Origin: JACPLR01 sp041649295 | GTDB lineage: Archaea; Nanobdellota; Nanobdellia; Pacearchaeales; GW2011-AR1 | NCBI GenBank assembly: GCA_041649295.1 | Contig: JBAZNI010000001.1 | Location: 248,001-312,000 of the forward strand | DNA length: 64,000 bases | Reading direction: 5' to 3' | Part shown: positions 1-8,324 of the stretch, piece by piece | Layout of the letters: every line of letters begins with the position of its first letter | Position numbering within the stretch: position 1 is the stretch's first letter | Notes under the pieces: model-generated | What the model saw: only the letters and a program-made list of their open reading frames with translations | Databases searched by the model: none | What the model was told of the DNA's origin: nothing | Made by a program: the position numbers and the translations under genes

Positions 1-276
1 AATATGGATTATTTTTACATTAAAGAAATATAAAAGAGAAATCTGCTGAATAGCGATTTCGAAGTTTTTCACTTTTAATTAATCTCTAGGATTATTTATA
101 TTAACTTAGATTTATAACTAAAAACTTAACGAAGTTTGTTTTGAGCAGAGGTATATTAATTATTTTAATGTAAAAGATGATTGATGTTTTACTAATAGAT
201 AAATAAATTACTATAGAAACATATTCTTGACATTAAAATATAATTGATAATCGATTGGGTTGATAATAAAAACTCT
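1..276. other. AT-rich intergenic stretch, no gene seen
   Basis: Lies beyond the 3' end of the leftward PEP synthase gene. Stops occur in all frames. The only structure I see is a short inverted repeat, GTAAAA and TTTTAC with an 11-base loop near 171-193. It could be a terminator or unstructured spacer; nothing supports a gene. Confidence 0.5.
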
Positions 277-3006
277 TTAATCCAGCCCTTCAAATATGCT
301 TTTAATAGCTTCTTCTTCTGATTTCTTTAAGGGCTTTTTATTTGAATCTGGCTCTATTTGTTCCTGAAGAAAATTATTTTCGTACTGCCCGTAAGATTCT
401 TCTATAGGCTCGCCATAATTTTCAGCAACATAGCTGGGTGGAGTGTATTTCCTTTCTTGCTGTATTATTTTATGTTCTTCTGGCTGTTTCCTTGCCTCTT
501 TTTCTTTATTTTCATCAAATTTTTCTTCAGTTTGTTTTATTATCTCTTGTTTTAATACATTTTCTATTTTTGTTACAATATTCTCTGCTTTTTGCTGAGG
601 AGGAATATCATTTTTTTGTTTGTAATTGTTTTTATTATTATCTTTGAATCTGTTTTTGTTTTGCCATTTGTTTTCAGGCCTATTTGTAAGTTTGTTAAAT
701 TGTTTCTCATTTGTTTTATTGCCTTCATTATATGATTTATTGTTCTTCTCTAGTTCAGAAACTAAAACAGAAATATCATAAGCAGCATCTGCATTTACAG
801 AAATGCTGTCAATTCCTGTTTCAATAAGATATTTAACCATATCTTTATTGCTTCCTGACTGCCCGCAGATACTTGATTCAACTTTCATCTCCTGGCATGT
901 TCTTATAACTCTTTTTATTTCATTAAGAATCGCTGGATGCATTTCATTATATAGATACTGAACATCTTCGTTATTTCTGTCAATTGCTAATGTATACTGC
1001 GTTAAATCATTTGTTCCAAAACTTATGAATTTTACAACTCCGGTTTTAAGCAAATCTTTTATAACTAAACAAGCAGAAGGTGTTTCAACCATTATCCCTA
1101 AATGTATTTTATTCATTCCAAGTTCATCAATAATTTCTTTTGTTTTTAAAACTTCATCAACCGAAATTACCTGAGGAATCATAATTCCAAAAGTTTTGTC
1201 ATGGAATTTTTCAGATACTTTCTTGACTGCATTTAACTCTGCTTTGAATAACTTTGGATTTTTTAATGAAAACCTTATTCCATGCATTCCCAGCATAGGG
1301 TTTCCTTCATTTTGCTCTGGAGCTCCTTCTAATGTGCTGTATTCGTCTGTCCTTAAATCAGAAGCCCTTATCCAGATTTCTTTAAAATGCTCTGAAATTT
1401 TTTCTATTCCTTTTTCTAAAACATTTGTATATTCTGCTAACTTATTCTCCTTTAAAAATAATGCAGGATGTTTTCCAGAAGATGCAATGATGCCTTCTAA
1501 TCTTAATAACCCAATTGCACTGCACTTTGTTTTTGAAGCTCTTTCAGCAGCTTCTGGCAAGTCAAGAATAACTTTTATTTTCGTTTTTGTAGGCACAATT
1601 GGTTTTACTTCTGATTTAACTGTTTCTGTTTTTCCTGAATAAACTTTTCCATTTGAACCATCAACAGTTACTATCTGCCCTTCTTTTAACTCATTTGTTG
1701 CTCTTTCAGTTCCGACAACAGCAGGTATTCCCATTTCTCTGCTTACAATTGCAGCATGGCTGGTTATTCCCCCTTCATCAGTTATAATTGCTGCAGACTT
1801 CTGCATAGTTATGACCATGTCAGGATTTGTCATTTGAGTTACTAATATATCCCCTTTTTGGACTTTATCCAAATCTTTTAAGTCCATAACAATTTTGACT
1901 TTTCCCGAAGCAACACCTGGAGAAGCTCCTAGTCCGGACAATAACATTTCCCCTTTTATTTCTGCAGAAGCAGATTTTGCTTCTGTAGTAACTGGGCGTG
2001 ATTGGACAATGTAAATATCATCTTCAATTGCAAATTCGATATCCTGCGGTTTTCCGCCATAGTGCTCCTCTATTTTTATTGCATAATCTGCTAGTTGAGT
2101 AATCTCATAATCATTAAGAACCTGCCTTGTAGAAATTTCTTTAGTAAGCTTTATTGTTTCTGTATCCCCCTGCGAATTTCTTGTAAGAGCAATCTTTTTA
2201 TCTGTTAATTTTTTTTCAATAAGTTTTAATTCCCGCGAAACTTCGTAGCTGTCAGGTTTTATTCTGCCAGAAACAATTCCTTCTCCTAATCCAAAAACCG
2301 CTTCTATAAGCACATTATCGTTTCTTTTAACTGGATTTTTTGAAAACATAACCCCGGATTTTTGAGAATCTATCATTTTTTGAACAACAACAGCCAGAGC
2401 AAATTTTTCATGGCTAAATCCTTTTTTCTTTCTGTAATAAATTGCCCTTGCAGTAAACAAACTTGCAAAAACTTTTTTAACAGTTTCAATAAGCTCACTG
2501 TTTCCTTTTATGTTAAGGTAACTTTCCTGCTGTCCTGCAAAACTTGCATCTGCCAAATCTTCTGTAGTTGCACTGGAACGAACAGCTACAAAAACCGGCT
2601 CATGAGAATGCTTTAAAATAAACAGTGCATCTGCTTTTGCACCTGTTAATGCTCTTTTGTCAAGGCTTAAATCATTGTAAGATTCCAGTATCTCTTTGCT
2701 TAAATCATCAGGCATTTCTGCTTTTAATATCAAACTTCTGATTTCCTTTGATTTTTCAGTAAGCTCTTTTGTATTGTCTACATTAACCCCAGATAATATT
2801 TCCTCAATTTTGTTTTTTATACCTGCAGATTCTACCATCCTCCAATATGCAGAAGTTGTTACAATAAATGCAGGGGGAACTGGAAAACCAGAATTAAACA
2901 TCTCTGCTAAGTTTGCACCCTTGCCTCCAGCTATCTGCCCAGAAGATTTGTTCAGTTCATAAAGCCATCTAACATAAGCATTCGCCTCTCTTTTAATTGC
3001 AACCAT
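277..3006 (-). CDS. ppsA: phosphoenolpyruvate synthase (pyruvate, water dikinase) with a long charged C-terminal tail
   Basis: Cytosolic enzyme converting pyruvate, ATP and water to PEP, AMP and phosphate; the entry step of gluconeogenesis. Order of domains: N-terminal PEP/pyruvate-binding ATP-grasp part (GGKGANLAEM near 27-36, AVRSSATTEDLADASFAGQQ at 141-160), swivelling phosphohistidine domain with catalytic His417 in GGITSHAAIVSREMG, and a C-terminal TIM barrel with SFGTNDLTQYTLAIDRN at 662-678 and catalytic Cys714 in SICGQSGS. The normal family ends near residue 755. Here about 150 further residues follow, rich in Asn, Lys, Gln and Glu and ending KKSEEEAIKSIFEGLD, which is not part of the known enzyme. 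The core looks fully catalytic. TATA-like TTTATTAATG lies just upstream of the start. The tail's role is unknown. Confidence 0.93.
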   Translation of the reverse strand: MVAIKREANAYVRWLYELNKSSGQIAGGKGANLAEMFNSGFPVPPAFIVTTSAYWRMVESAGIKNKIEEILSGVNVDNTKELTEKSKEIRSLILKAEMPDDLSKEILESYNDLSLDKRALTGAKADALFILKHSHEPVFVAVRSSATTEDLADASFAGQQESYLNIKGNSELIETVKKVFASLFTARAIYYRKKKGFSHEKFALAVVVQKMIDSQKSGVMFSKNPVKRNDNVLIEAVFGLGEGIVSGRIKPDSYEVSRELKLIEKKLTDKKIALTRNSQGDTETIKLTKEISTRQVLNDYEITQLADYAIKIEEHYGGKPQDIEFAIEDDIYIVQSRPVTTEAKSASAEIKGEMLLSGLGASPGVASGKVKIVMDLKDLDKVQKGDILVTQMTNPDMVITMQKSAAIITDEGGITSHAAIVSREMGIPAVVGTERATNELKEGQIVTVDGSNGKVYSGKTETVKSEVKPIVPTKTKIKVILDLPEAAERASKTKCSAIGLLRLEGIIASSGKHPALFLKENKLAEYTNVLEKGIEKISEHFKEIWIRASDLRTDEYSTLEGAPEQNEGNPMLGMHGIRFSLKNPKLFKAELNAVKKVSEKFHDKTFGIMIPQVISVDEVLKTKEIIDELGMNKIHLGIMVETPSACLVIKDLLKTGVVKFISFGTNDLTQYTLAIDRNNEDVQYLYNEMHPAILNEIKRVIRTCQEMKVESSICGQSGSNKDMVKYLIETGIDSISVNADAAYDISVLVSELEKNNKSYNEGNKTNEKQFNKLTNRPENKWQNKNRFKDNNKNNYKQKNDIPPQQKAENIVTKIENVLKQEIIKQTEEKFDENKEKEARKQPEEHKIIQQERKYTPPSYVAENYGEPIEESYGQYENNFLQEQIEPDSNKKPLKKSEEEAIKSIFEGLD

Positions 3007-3173
3007 AATTGAAATAAATTAAAAGCATTAATAAACTTTATTGTAACTGGAAATATGAAGTTTATTAATTGGTTGGTGGGAAAAGATATCATCAATAAAG
3101 ATTTATAAATAGGGTTAATTCCGATATTATTATGTTAGAGAATAGAGATTATAGATTGGGATAAAAAAGGCTA

Positions 3174-3389
3174 TTAATTGCATGTTTTTATTTTTCTTAT
3201 GGCAGAGATAAATAGCGCAATACCCATTATCATAAAGAATAATCCCCACAAAACTCCGGACAATTTAGGAAGTTCTTCTGTTCCTATAACTGCTCCAATA
3301 ATGTTTGTTTTTACATTTACAAGCAAGAACAACCCCAAAATAATTGAGATGCCACCTTGGGTTATGAAAAATATCTTGCTTTTCTCCAT
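3174..3389 (-). CDS. small two-helix membrane protein
   Basis: 71 residues with two predicted membrane helices (about 8-24 and 44-64) and a basic C-terminus. The loop carries IIGAVIGTEELPKLSG, which resembles VVIGAVIGLERFHTN in the N-terminal membrane part of the protein at 57895..58314, so the two are probably related. An ORF of the same size lies on the other strand; I prefer this one because of the hydrophobic pattern and the resemblance. Function unknown. Confidence 0.6.
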   Translation of the reverse strand: MEKSKIFFITQGGISIILGLFLLVNVKTNIIGAVIGTEELPKLSGVLWGLFFMIMGIALFISAIRKIKTCN

Positions 3390-3545
3390 ATAAGAATCAG
3401 CAAGTTATATTATATAAAGATTTCTTTTAGATGGGAATTTAAGAAATTAAAAGATCTCAAATAGCAAAGCAAAAATAACTTATTATGTCAAGAAAATTTT
3501 ATACTGATGAACGAGCGTTTTTACTATGGACATTTATATAAAGTA

Positions 3546-4139
3546 TTATAGAGTCTCTTTAAGGTTATCGCAATTAAAAGTTCCTAATAGAGATTTACTT
3601 GAATTGTATCTAACTTCATTTAAAAATTCTGCAGTTAGTTCTTTTCTTTCATCACAACAAGCTAAAAGTTCATCTTGTATAGTATCTCTATAATAAAATA
3701 ATTTAACAATTACTCCATTTTCTTTTGCTTCTATTATTGGCGGGACAAAATCACTATCTCCAGCAATAATAATGGCATTTTTTATTATCCCTTTAACAGC
3801 CAATTTTACCAAATCGATAGCAAAATAGGTATCTACTCTTTTTTGAACATAATCTCCTCTTTTAGTTTTAGATAATTTTCCAAGCCGTATTTCAAAACGA
3901 GGTATTTTTTTCAATCTTTGCATGAACCTATCAACATTAGATTTCCTCAATTTCTCTTCTGGTGTTGGAGGATTACTTTGATATGGATAACAATAATAGC
4001 AATAAACTCTATATAATTCTTCACTATTTTCATCTATAAATGATTTAATAAATTTATCAAAATCTATTTTTAATTCACCTAACTTTTTTGTTATTGAATT
4101 AAGATATCCTAAATCAACAAAGATTGCGGTTTTATCCAT
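3546..4139 (-). CDS. NYN-domain (LabA/PIN-like) protein, probable RNase
   Basis: 197 residues with the PIN-like NYN fold. Visible acidic residues are Asp9 in AIFVDLGYLN, Asp103 and Asp109 in RVDTYFAIDLVKLA, and Asp128/Asp130 in IIIAGDSDFVPPI. In the family these bind metal for RNA cleavage; some members are only regulators. The C-terminal 50 residues continue past the core. The start follows a short AT-rich region holding an inverted repeat (CTATCGT ... ACGATAG near 4193-4216). A second NYN protein lies at 18027..18365, shorter and only distantly alike. Substrate unknown. Confidence 0.8.
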   Translation of the reverse strand: MDKTAIFVDLGYLNSITKKLGELKIDFDKFIKSFIDENSEELYRVYCYYCYPYQSNPPTPEEKLRKSNVDRFMQRLKKIPRFEIRLGKLSKTKRGDYVQKRVDTYFAIDLVKLAVKGIIKNAIIIAGDSDFVPPIIEAKENGVIVKLFYYRDTIQDELLACCDERKELTAEFLNEVRYNSSKSLLGTFNCDNLKETL

Positions 4140-4345
4140 ATTTGTTTATATATTATTATTTATATAAATATTATTATAAAAGAATTACGATACTATCGTC
4201 GAGGTACTAACGATAGCGCTGATTACATAGTAGTTAGTTAGTATTACTATTTAAACATTTCTGTATTTATCAAAAGGTTTTTAAACTTTATATTTAATTT
4301 AAATTTGGGGTGAACAGCCTCAGACTGATTCTGAGAAAATAGAAA

Positions 4346-4825
4346 ATGGAAAACATTAAAGAACATATTGATCAAAAATTTGAACAAGCGGGCAAAAGGA
4401 ATGGAGTAATTGGAGCTCTTGAATATTTGAAAGATGCATTAATTTTATCAGATGCTCAAACTAAACAGCAAGTATCAAGAAGAAGGGGCGCAGGATTTTT
4501 TGTAGATGATCTTAGACAAATAGAAAAAGAATCATTTTCATGTTCTTTATTTGGATTACATAAAAAAGTTGTTTTAAATTATATCCAAGAAAATAAACTA
4601 GCAGAAGATGGTGAATCTGCAGAACAAATTTTTAAATATGTATCTGAGAATGCCCTTTATTATCCATCATTATGGGGGTTTAGAGATTTAGCATTTACCT
4701 TACAAAAAACTTCTACTCTTGAAGGATGGGAATTTTATTGGCTTCTTACAGGAAAATCTCCAGCTGAATTTAGATTGCCCCGAGATAGTGTAGAATATAA
4801 TCCATTACAGGGAAATTTATCATAA
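4346..4825 (+). CDS. hypothetical protein, 159 aa
   Basis: Not recognised. A soluble, mixed-charge, probably mostly helical protein with no membrane segment or cysteine pair. It has its own promoter: TTTTTAAACTTTATATTTAA about 60-70 bases before the ATG, then a leader with a CTCAGA/TCTGAG hairpin at about 4319-4334. No operon partner, since the next genes run leftward. Possibly lineage-specific. Confidence 0.6.
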   Translation: MENIKEHIDQKFEQAGKRNGVIGALEYLKDALILSDAQTKQQVSRRRGAGFFVDDLRQIEKESFSCSLFGLHKKVVLNYIQENKLAEDGESAEQIFKYVSENALYYPSLWGFRDLAFTLQKTSTLEGWEFYWLLTGKSPAEFRLPRDSVEYNPLQGNLS

Positions 4826-4872
4826 GAATAATATCCTCTGGAAATAAAGATAGAAAAACATCCTATTAAAGA

Positions 4873-5418
4873 TTACTTGTTCACAACTTTTTCAACAACT
4901 ATCTGGGTTGCGCATGGGATTTTTGATTTTGTTGAATTTAAAAACTCTTTTGCGATTTTAATATTTTTGTCGCCGTTTGTGTAAATAACAAAAATCTCCT
5001 GATTTTCTTTTACCAAAGCAGCTCTGCCACTTGGTTTTCCATATGAGTGTTTCATTCCTGACGACATTCTATCAGCACCTGCTCCTGTAAGCATTTTATT
5101 TTCTCTCATAATGTGGTGGGGATGAACGCGAACTTCAAAATAATATTGTTTTGGGATTTTACTTTCAAGCTGTCTTGAAACTGACTGCCTTACAGCTTCA
5201 AGTGCATTGTCGCGAATCTGAATTCTTTCTTTTGAAATAATTCTTATTGCTGTCTGGTATTTTCCAGTATTATAGCTTTTATTGTCACCCATATTGTATT
5301 TAGCTATCTTTTTATCAACTGCAGTTTTTATAAAATTCTTGCTCTTTTTCTTAGACACTCTTGTATACGGGCGTGCGTATTTCTTTGAATATGCACTTGC
5401 TTTTCGTAATGCCACCAT
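4873..5418 (-). CDS. rpl10e: large-subunit ribosomal protein uL16 (archaeal L10e)
   Basis: Ribosomal protein bound near the peptidyl-transferase centre and the A-site tRNA. 181 residues, normal for archaeal L10e. Family features are RKASAYSKKYARPYTRVSKKK at the N-terminus, the RQSVSRQLESKIP helix, YYFEVRVHPHHIMRENKMLTGAGADRM with the conserved HPHH and GAGADRM segments, and GKPSGRAALV. It lies third in a leftward cluster L35Ae - 86 aa protein - L10e with 1-base gaps, so the three are almost surely co-transcribed. Confidence 0.95.
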   Translation of the reverse strand: MVALRKASAYSKKYARPYTRVSKKKSKNFIKTAVDKKIAKYNMGDNKSYNTGKYQTAIRIISKERIQIRDNALEAVRQSVSRQLESKIPKQYYFEVRVHPHHIMRENKMLTGAGADRMSSGMKHSYGKPSGRAALVKENQEIFVIYTNGDKNIKIAKEFLNSTKSKIPCATQIVVEKVVNK

Positions 5419-5419
5419 T

Positions 5420-5680
5420 TTAATTCCTTACAGCCCGTATATTTAATTGAGATAACAAACTAGCTAATCCAGTTACTGGCATTCTTTTTTTCATTGCAAT
5501 ATCTAATAATGTGAAAGTAATTTCATTTGGATTTTGACTTTCTGCAACTAATTGTTTATCTAAAAAAAGATGGTATATTCCTACTGGCAAATCTTTTATT
5601 AATACAGACTTTTCATTATAATCTACTTTTGTATGTTCTCCAATAGCATCTCTTATTGCACAATATACTTCCACATCCAT
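5420..5680 (-). CDS. small unknown protein between two ribosomal protein genes
   Basis: 86 residues, not recognised. A mixed alpha/beta pattern (MDVEVYCAIRDAIGEH, SVLIKDLPVGIYHLFLDKQ, ITFTLLDIAMKKR) with no membrane segment. It sits one base after the L35Ae stop and one base before the L10e start, so it is translationally coupled to ribosomal genes. A role near the ribosome is possible but is inferred only from position. Confidence 0.65.
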   Translation of the reverse strand: MDVEVYCAIRDAIGEHTKVDYNEKSVLIKDLPVGIYHLFLDKQLVAESQNPNEITFTLLDIAMKKRMPVTGLASLLSQLNIRAVRN

Positions 5681-5681
5681 T

Positions 5682-5984
5682 TTAATTTTTTCCTCCTTTC
5701 TTTACTTCTTTTGATTTTACAGAATCAGTTACATCAACTTCTGTTGTAAGTGCCTGTCCTGGCAAACCTCTTTCAAATATAGCTCTTACAAGTCCTTTTT
5801 TTCCATGAGGAGAAGCAATTTTACCGCTAATTTTCTTTTTATCTTTTCCAGGAGAAGTCCATACAACTTCTTTGCCTATAAATTTTTCAGCTTTTTCTCT
5901 GCTTTCTGCACCTACATCTATTAAAAAATGCCTGTCTTTAATAGAGTGCCTTCCTCGTCTGAATTGAATAACTATACCTTTCAT
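5682..5984 (-). CDS. rpl35ae: large-subunit ribosomal protein eL33 (L35Ae)
   Basis: 100 residues. Recognised by GIVIQFRRGRHSIKDRHFLIDV, the KEVVWTSPGKDKKKISGKIASPHGKKGLVRAIFERGLPGQALTTEV core with HGKKGLVRAIF, and the short basic tail. Archaeal/eukaryotic-specific ribosomal protein. First gene of the leftward L35Ae - 86 aa - L10e cluster. The promoter must lie in the 134-base gap to the divergent gene at 6119. Confidence 0.93.
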   Translation of the reverse strand: MKGIVIQFRRGRHSIKDRHFLIDVGAESREKAEKFIGKEVVWTSPGKDKKKISGKIASPHGKKGLVRAIFERGLPGQALTTEVDVTDSVKSKEVKKGGKN

Positions 5985-6118
5985 CTTAAAATAGTCAATA
6001 AAATTGCGTTTAAAAATCTTTGTTTTAAACTATTTGTAGAATTGGGCAACTGTATGAGTAAGTTTAAAAAAGAAGATGTATTTTAATAAATGTGAGAGAT
6101 TAAATAAAAAAGAGGAAA

Positions 6119-8317
6119 ATGGGCAGGGGGTTTAAGTTTGCATTTGGCAGATTATTAGTTTCAATTATCTTAGGATTTCTCCCATCTTTTCTATTTATAG
6201 CATTATTAACCCAATATGGCTCTCCAATTTCAAACTATATAAATTTTCTTTCTAATTTTAATGTTTCCAGACTGGCATGGATTTCAGCTTTAGGAATTTC
6301 AGCAATTATTTTTTTAATTTGGAGCATTATTAAATCTAAAATTTCCTCAAAGAAATATTTGCTTCTGCTTATTTTTGTTTTTTTATTTATTGGGCTTGCT
6401 CTTGTATTTGCGCAGATTTATTTATATATTAATTTCCTTCTAGGGCAGGATATACTAGTCAGGCTTTCAGCAGATAAAGAAAATATTTTTTTTACTGGTA
6501 ATTATTCAGAACGTGTTAGTTTTAAAACCACAATAGTCATGAATCCTTTTTGCACTGCAAGCTGCTATTACGAATTTTTTGATGTGTCAAAAGGGGAGGT
6601 AATTGAAGGCGGGGAATTTGATATCGCTTCAGTTTTGCCAAATATAAAAACATACTCTCTTGAAAAAGATGAACTTGTAAGTGGGCAGATTCTTAAAAGT
6701 TTTAAAGTTAGATGCATGAGCAAAAAAACTTATTTCTGCTACACTAATGGAGAAGAAAGTCAAAGAACAGCATTGATTACTATAAATTATGGGATTAGTC
6801 AGGAAGATATGGCATTAAGCGAATCCTTAAAATCAGAACTTCTGGATTTGGGAAGCGAGTTTTATAATTCAGAGATAATCTTGGACGAGATTAATCTTAA
6901 TTTGGACGCTATGAACAGGAGTATTTATGTAGACAATTTATTATATTCTTTAAATAATTTATCAAATTATTCTGCAGAGCTAAATTCCTCATTTGAATCT
7001 CTTAAAACATTATGGGAAAAACAGGATATCCTTTCTCTTCAAACAGGCATCGAAAGTTTTAGAAAAAACCTGGGGATATTCAAGTCCGGAGAAGCAAGTC
7101 TTAACCTTGAAGCGAAATCAGATTTTTCAAGTTATAACCTGCTAATTGAAAATTTAAATGGTTCAGGGGTTCTTCTCAAGGAAGCTGTTTTAAAGAATTT
7201 TACAGAGTCAGACTGCAATGAACTTAATGAGGTTGTAAATTCATTTAATCTTGCACTTGATGAGTTTAAAATAAGAGCAGAAATAAACTCAAAAACAAAT
7301 TTAGTTAATGATATTTGCTCAAGAATAAAGACTATAAGTGAAAAATCAAAGGAAAATTTGGGAAATTTGTGCCCATTAAGCGAGAATATAAAAGAAAAAG
7401 GCATAGAAAAAATTAGCTGGGTTGAAATTGACAATGAAACAATCCCTGCTGTTTTATTAAAGGAAAAAGTTCCTGTCTGCTGTTATTATGGCAAGTGCAT
7501 AAGTTGTTGTGACCTATCTTGTTCAGATAGGAATTACCCGGTTATATTTCTGCATGGACACAGCATAAGCCGTACGACTCCTGCAGATTACAGCTTTGAT
7601 TCTCTTGTTAAAATAAAAGAGAAACTTGTCTCTTCAGGATATGTTGATGCAGGGGCAATTACAGTAAGTCCTATTAAAGAAGAAGGGGGGTTGTGGGGCA
7701 AAGTTGATATGCCTTTTGCAATAACTGCGAGTTATTTTTTTGATACATATAAAAATGCAGATGGAGAATTTTCAACCATATCTTCTAAGACAGACAGCAT
7801 TGATACTTATGCTTTGAGATTAAAAGATATAGTCGAGCTCGCTAAGTATAAAACCGGAAAACAAAAAGTTATCATAATTGCCCACAGTATGGGCGGGCTT
7901 GTAACAAGAAGGTATGTTCAGATTTTTGGGGCAGAGAATATAGATAAGATAATACTTATAACAGCGCCTAACCACGGAATAGATAATAAAGTTAGAGAAT
8001 ATTGCGGAATAATAGGTTCTAGTGTTGCGTGCAGTAATATGGACGAGGACAGCTTATTCATAAACAAACTTAATTATGCTCCAACTGAAAAACCAGAAAT
8101 TCATAATATTATTGGAATAGGTTGCAATATAGAAGATGAAACTGGAGACGGAATTGTAAAGAATTCAAGCCAGTATCTTGATTATGCTCATAATTATTAT
8201 GTAGCTGGAAGTTGCGACGAATTAAATTTCAAATATCTTCATGAAGAAATTGTAAATCCTGTAATGTATCCTGAAGTTTATGAAATTATTAAAAGAATTC
8301 TCAACGATGAAAGTTAA
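6119..8317 (+). CDS. membrane-anchored alpha/beta hydrolase (lipase/PGAP1-like)
   Basis: 732 residues. Membrane helices lie near 10-33, 51-68 and 78-103, then a long mostly helical, Asn/Ser-rich extracytoplasmic region (about 110-450) and a Cys-rich segment CCYYGKCISCCDLSC. The C-terminal hydrolase domain has YPVIFLHGHSISRTTPADY (oxyanion-side HG) and nucleophile Ser590 in IIIAHSMGGLVTRR, followed by ITAPNHGID. GxSxG is present as HSMGG preceded by Ala. The acid and histidine probably lie in the last 120 residues (GDGIVKNSSQ..., YLHEEI). Substrate unknown; the fold and HSMGGLV(T) context are those of lipases and PGAP1-like esterases acting on cell-surface lipids. Convergent with the next gene. 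Confidence 0.82.
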   Translation: MGRGFKFAFGRLLVSIILGFLPSFLFIALLTQYGSPISNYINFLSNFNVSRLAWISALGISAIIFLIWSIIKSKISSKKYLLLLIFVFLFIGLALVFAQIYLYINFLLGQDILVRLSADKENIFFTGNYSERVSFKTTIVMNPFCTASCYYEFFDVSKGEVIEGGEFDIASVLPNIKTYSLEKDELVSGQILKSFKVRCMSKKTYFCYTNGEESQRTALITINYGISQEDMALSESLKSELLDLGSEFYNSEIILDEINLNLDAMNRSIYVDNLLYSLNNLSNYSAELNSSFESLKTLWEKQDILSLQTGIESFRKNLGIFKSGEASLNLEAKSDFSSYNLLIENLNGSGVLLKEAVLKNFTESDCNELNEVVNSFNLALDEFKIRAEINSKTNLVNDICSRIKTISEKSKENLGNLCPLSENIKEKGIEKISWVEIDNETIPAVLLKEKVPVCCYYGKCISCCDLSCSDRNYPVIFLHGHSISRTTPADYSFDSLVKIKEKLVSSGYVDAGAITVSPIKEEGGLWGKVDMPFAITASYFFDTYKNADGEFSTISSKTDSIDTYALRLKDIVELAKYKTGKQKVIIIAHSMGGLVTRRYVQIFGAENIDKIILITAPNHGIDNKVREYCGIIGSSVACSNMDEDSLFINKLNYAPTEKPEIHNIIGIGCNIEDETGDGIVKNSSQYLDYAHNYYVAGSCDELNFKYLHEEIVNPVMYPEVYEIIKRILNDES

Positions 8318-8324
8318 CTATTAA

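Noticed and set aside
3178..3393. 71-codon frame on the + strand opposite the small membrane protein
   Set aside because: No promoter or family resemblance; the other strand gives a two-helix membrane protein related to another gene in the window.
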